Made by a program: the position numbers and the translations under genes
Assembly: GCA_903939665.1 (NCBI GenBank)
Contig: CAJAHZ010000054.1
Coordinates: 1 to 15,541 of the forward strand
Source of the DNA: an uncultured Pseudomonadota bacterium
GTDB lineage: Bacteria > Pseudomonadota > Gammaproteobacteria > Burkholderiales > Rhodocyclaceae
DNA length: 15,541 bases
Direction of reading: 5' to 3'
Shown here: piece by piece, positions 13,998-15,541 of the stretch
Position numbering within the stretch: the stretch's first letter is position 1
How the letters are laid out: each line of letters begins with the position of its first letter
The notes under the pieces: generated by a model
Databases searched by the model: none
Told to the model about the DNA's origin: nothing
Seen by the model: the letters and a program-made list of their open reading frames with translations, nothing else

Positions 13998-14375
13998 TCA
14001 GTAGCGATTACCACCGCCACCGCCTCCACCAGAACCGCCACGACCACCGGTACCATAGGGGCCACGCACACCACCACCCGGGCCGCGGCGCGGACCGCCT
14101 GCGCCACCGCCGCCGCCACTACGTCCCTCTTGCGGACGCGCCTCGTTGACGGTCAGCGCACGACCATCAATGCTGTTTCCATTGAGTGCAGCAATCGCCG
14201 CCTCCGCCTCCTGATCGGAACTCATCTCGACAAAACCGAAGCCCTTCGAGCGCTGCGTTTCGCGGTCGGTGATCACCTGAGCCGAAGTCACCGTACCGTG
14301 CGCGGCAAACATTTGCTCCAGATCGTTCTTGTTGATGTCGTAGCTCAGATTACCGACGTATAGCTTCTTGGCCAA
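13998..14375 (-). CDS. Single-RRM RNA-binding protein with Gly/Arg-rich tail, TTG start
   Basis: RNA-binding protein of the bacterial Rbp type: one RRM domain (about 3-80) plus a Gly/Arg-rich disordered tail (about 84-125). RNP2 is LYVGNL (5-10) and RNP1 is KGFGFVEM (44-51), both with the aromatic residues needed to stack on RNA. With TTG at 14375 the product has 125 aa and starts MAKKLYVGNLSYDINKNDL, as expected for the family. GGGAG lies 8 nt upstream of that TTG. There is no in-frame ATG between the domain start and 14654, and that longer reading would run 169 bp into the flavoprotein gene and add a non-homologous N-terminus, so I reject it. Such proteins are often cold-induced and bind their own mRNA; the 110-nt leader gives room for that, but I see no defined element. 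Confidence 0.88.
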   Translation of the reverse strand: MAKKLYVGNLSYDINKNDLEQMFAAHGTVTSAQVITDRETQRSKGFGFVEMSSDQEAEAAIAALNGNSIDGRALTVNEARPQEGRSGGGGGAGGPRRGPGGGVRGPYGTGGRGGSGGGGGGGNRY

Positions 14376-14485
14376 TTGAGAGACTCCCGGGAAGAACGGT
14401 TTAGAAGACTGCTCCAGAACAATAGCAAGGCTGGCATCCGGAGTCGAATCATTTATCGTCGCAACTCCCGCCTGGCGAGCGAAAG

Positions 14486-15541
14486 CTACTCCGGCAAAGC
14501 GATCTTGTTGTCGGTGCTGTACTGGTAATCGCGAAAAATATGCTCGGCGCTCAACAAGCGATAGCTGCCATCCTCCAGCCGGCGCGTCGTGTCTTTCAGG
14601 CGATAGGTGTAATGACCGCAAGTCCACAATTTGAAATTTCGCATCTGGGTGCAAAGACAGGTTTTGTCCTTCACCGAAAGATGTTTTTCACCCGGATGCG
14701 CGGCCACTTCACGGTTGTAGGCGTCGATATAGGAACACTTGCCAGCACTGTCGAGCAGGTAGCCGTAGGCCTCGCAATTCGGACGAATACCGTCGCCAAT
14801 CGCCGGACTGTTGGTCAACATGCGCATCGGGTAGCCGGTCGGCGAAATCTGGTTAACTTCAATCGTCTCTTCGCTGGCCTTGAAATACTCCTGCTGCACG
14901 TCCTCCGGCAGCCCGCACTCCTCGGCCACGGTAAAGCGCGTCGCTACCTGAACGGCGGCGGCGCCGTTTTCAAGATAGGCAACGGCATCGCTGCCGGTAA
15001 AGATACCACCGGCTGGAATCAGCGGAATATCCAGCTTCTCGGCGCGCATGAATGCCGTGATTTCAGCGACGATGGTTGCCAGATCATAGGCGGCCCAGTC
15101 CATGCCAAAGCCCAGATGGCCGCCAGCCAGCGGCCCTTCAATCACAATGTAATCAGGCAGGCGATTGGTGCGCGACGTCTTGCGCAAGAAAAGCTGCAAG
15201 GCACGCAAGGACGAAACGATGATGCCAAGCTTGGCATCACGAAAACGCGGATGGTCTTCGATCAGGGCAAAGGAACCCAGGTGCAGACCGGCCGCCAGCG
15301 TAATGCCGTCAATACCGGCATCAAGCGCTGCCCGCATGCGAACGCGCAAGGTTTCCTTGGGCGCGTTCATCGTCAGTTTTTCCATGCAGTTGACGAAAAC
15401 CATCCCGTCACCGCGCTTCGCTTCCATCGTCTTGCCGACGTGGAGTCTGGTCGCTTCCGTCAGTTCGCCAAGGTCAAACTGGACCACCGACTTGTCGGTA
15501 TTGGCGACGTTGAATTTGTATTGCTTGAGCTTGTTCTTGAC
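14486..15541 (-). CDS. Nitronate monooxygenase-like flavoprotein (partial, N-terminus outside window)
   Basis: FMN-dependent TIM-barrel enzyme of the nitronate monooxygenase / 2-nitropropane dioxygenase family. The reading frame is open to the right edge, so the start lies outside; the GTG at 15487 is internal. The signature EGPLAGGHLGF carries the His expected to be catalytic, and IPAGGIFTGSDAVAYLENGA followed by VQVATRF forms the FMN phosphate site. After the barrel comes an additional segment of about 100 residues that contains five cysteines (NCEAYG, GKCSYI, TCLCTQ, WTCGHY) and is unlike the short end of typical members. It may bind metal or form part of an extended subfamily. The true substrate is unknown; family members oxidise alkyl nitronates or act as enoyl-type reductases. 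The stop is TAG at 14486-14488, with a 110-bp gap to the RRM gene. Confidence 0.82.
   Translation of the reverse strand, partial: VKNKLKQYKFNVANTDKSVVQFDLGELTEATRLHVGKTMEAKRGDGMVFVNCMEKLTMNAPKETLRVRMRAALDAGIDGITLAAGLHLGSFALIEDHPRFRDAKLGIIVSSLRALQLFLRKTSRTNRLPDYIVIEGPLAGGHLGFGMDWAAYDLATIVAEITAFMRAEKLDIPLIPAGGIFTGSDAVAYLENGAAAVQVATRFTVAEECGLPEDVQQEYFKASEETIEVNQISPTGYPMRMLTNSPAIGDGIRPNCEAYGYLLDSAGKCSYIDAYNREVAAHPGEKHLSVKDKTCLCTQMRNFKLWTCGHYTYRLKDTTRRLEDGSYRLLSAEHIFRDYQYSTDNKIALPE

Noticed and set aside
13639..14004. 121-aa plus-strand frame with a strongly hydrophobic, membrane-like stretch
   Set aside because: The Leu/Phe run is simply the complement of the AAG/GAA-rich codons of the Lys/Glu-rich protein on the minus strand. 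It also crosses an intergenic region without a ribosome-binding site.
14376..14654. N-terminal extension of the RRM protein up to an ATG at 14654
   Set aside because: It overlaps the flavoprotein gene by 169 bp, lacks family similarity, and the TTG at 14375 has a good ribosome-binding site and the expected N-terminus.

Overview
The window is a tricarboxylic-acid-cycle (TCA) gene region from a Gram-negative bacterium, most likely a betaproteobacterium. A Rhodocyclales member (Dechloromonas/Azonexus/Accumulibacter-like) is my best guess. It rests on moderately high GC, a type II (hexameric, E. coli-like) citrate synthase, a cytosolic-type malate dehydrogenase divergent from a GntR/UTRA regulator, and the order mdh / gntR / sdhCDAB / sdhE / gltA / odhAB. 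The taxonomic call is inference; no database search was possible.

Layout. Positions 32-9071 (all minus strand, so transcription runs from right to left) hold sdhC-sdhD-sdhA-sdhB-sdhE-gltA-odhA-odhB: succinate dehydrogenase, its flavinylation factor, citrate synthase, and the E1 and E2 subunits of 2-oxoglutarate dehydrogenase. The sdh genes are tightly packed: sdhC and sdhD overlap, sdhD and sdhA abut, and sdhB and sdhE share one base. A strong intrinsic terminator separates gltA from odhA. The E3 gene (lpd) is expected just beyond the left edge but is not in the window. A GntR/HutC-type regulator (9189-9956, minus) lies upstream of sdhC and is divergent from mdh (10152-11138, plus). The 195-bp gntR-mdh intergenic region carries a good sigma-70 promoter for mdh and a compact operator candidate: a 12-bp palindrome fused to three tandem ATATAAG units. 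After the mdh terminator come a divergent CitE/HpcH-family lyase and a MazG-like nucleotide pyrophosphohydrolase, 5 bp apart.

The right third (12582-15541) is a set of minus-strand housekeeping genes: rlmJ (23S rRNA m6A2030 methyltransferase), a small Lys/Glu-rich conserved-type protein, a single-RRM RNA-binding protein with a Gly/Arg-rich tail, and the C-terminal part of a nitronate-monooxygenase-like flavoprotein that runs off the right edge. Both small genes appear to start at TTG. A short degenerate CTT(G/C)GTG repeat with an inverted arm lies between the pyrophosphohydrolase and rlmJ.

How it fits together: Mdh, GltA, OdhAB and SdhCDAB supply the steps malate to oxaloacetate, oxaloacetate to citrate, 2-oxoglutarate to succinyl-CoA, and succinate to fumarate. 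SdhE helps attach FAD to SdhA. The GntR protein is well placed to control its own gene and mdh, and possibly sdh. I see no phage, IS element, CRISPR, tRNA or rRNA, and no new defence or biosynthetic system. The parts most worth a second look are regulatory (the gntR-mdh operator, the matching leader motif at gltA and odhA, the terminator splitting gltA from odhA), plus the uncharacterised CitE-like gene, the SdhE motif variant, the Cys-rich tail of the flavoprotein and the intergenic repeat. No gene-free stretch exceeds about 200 bp.
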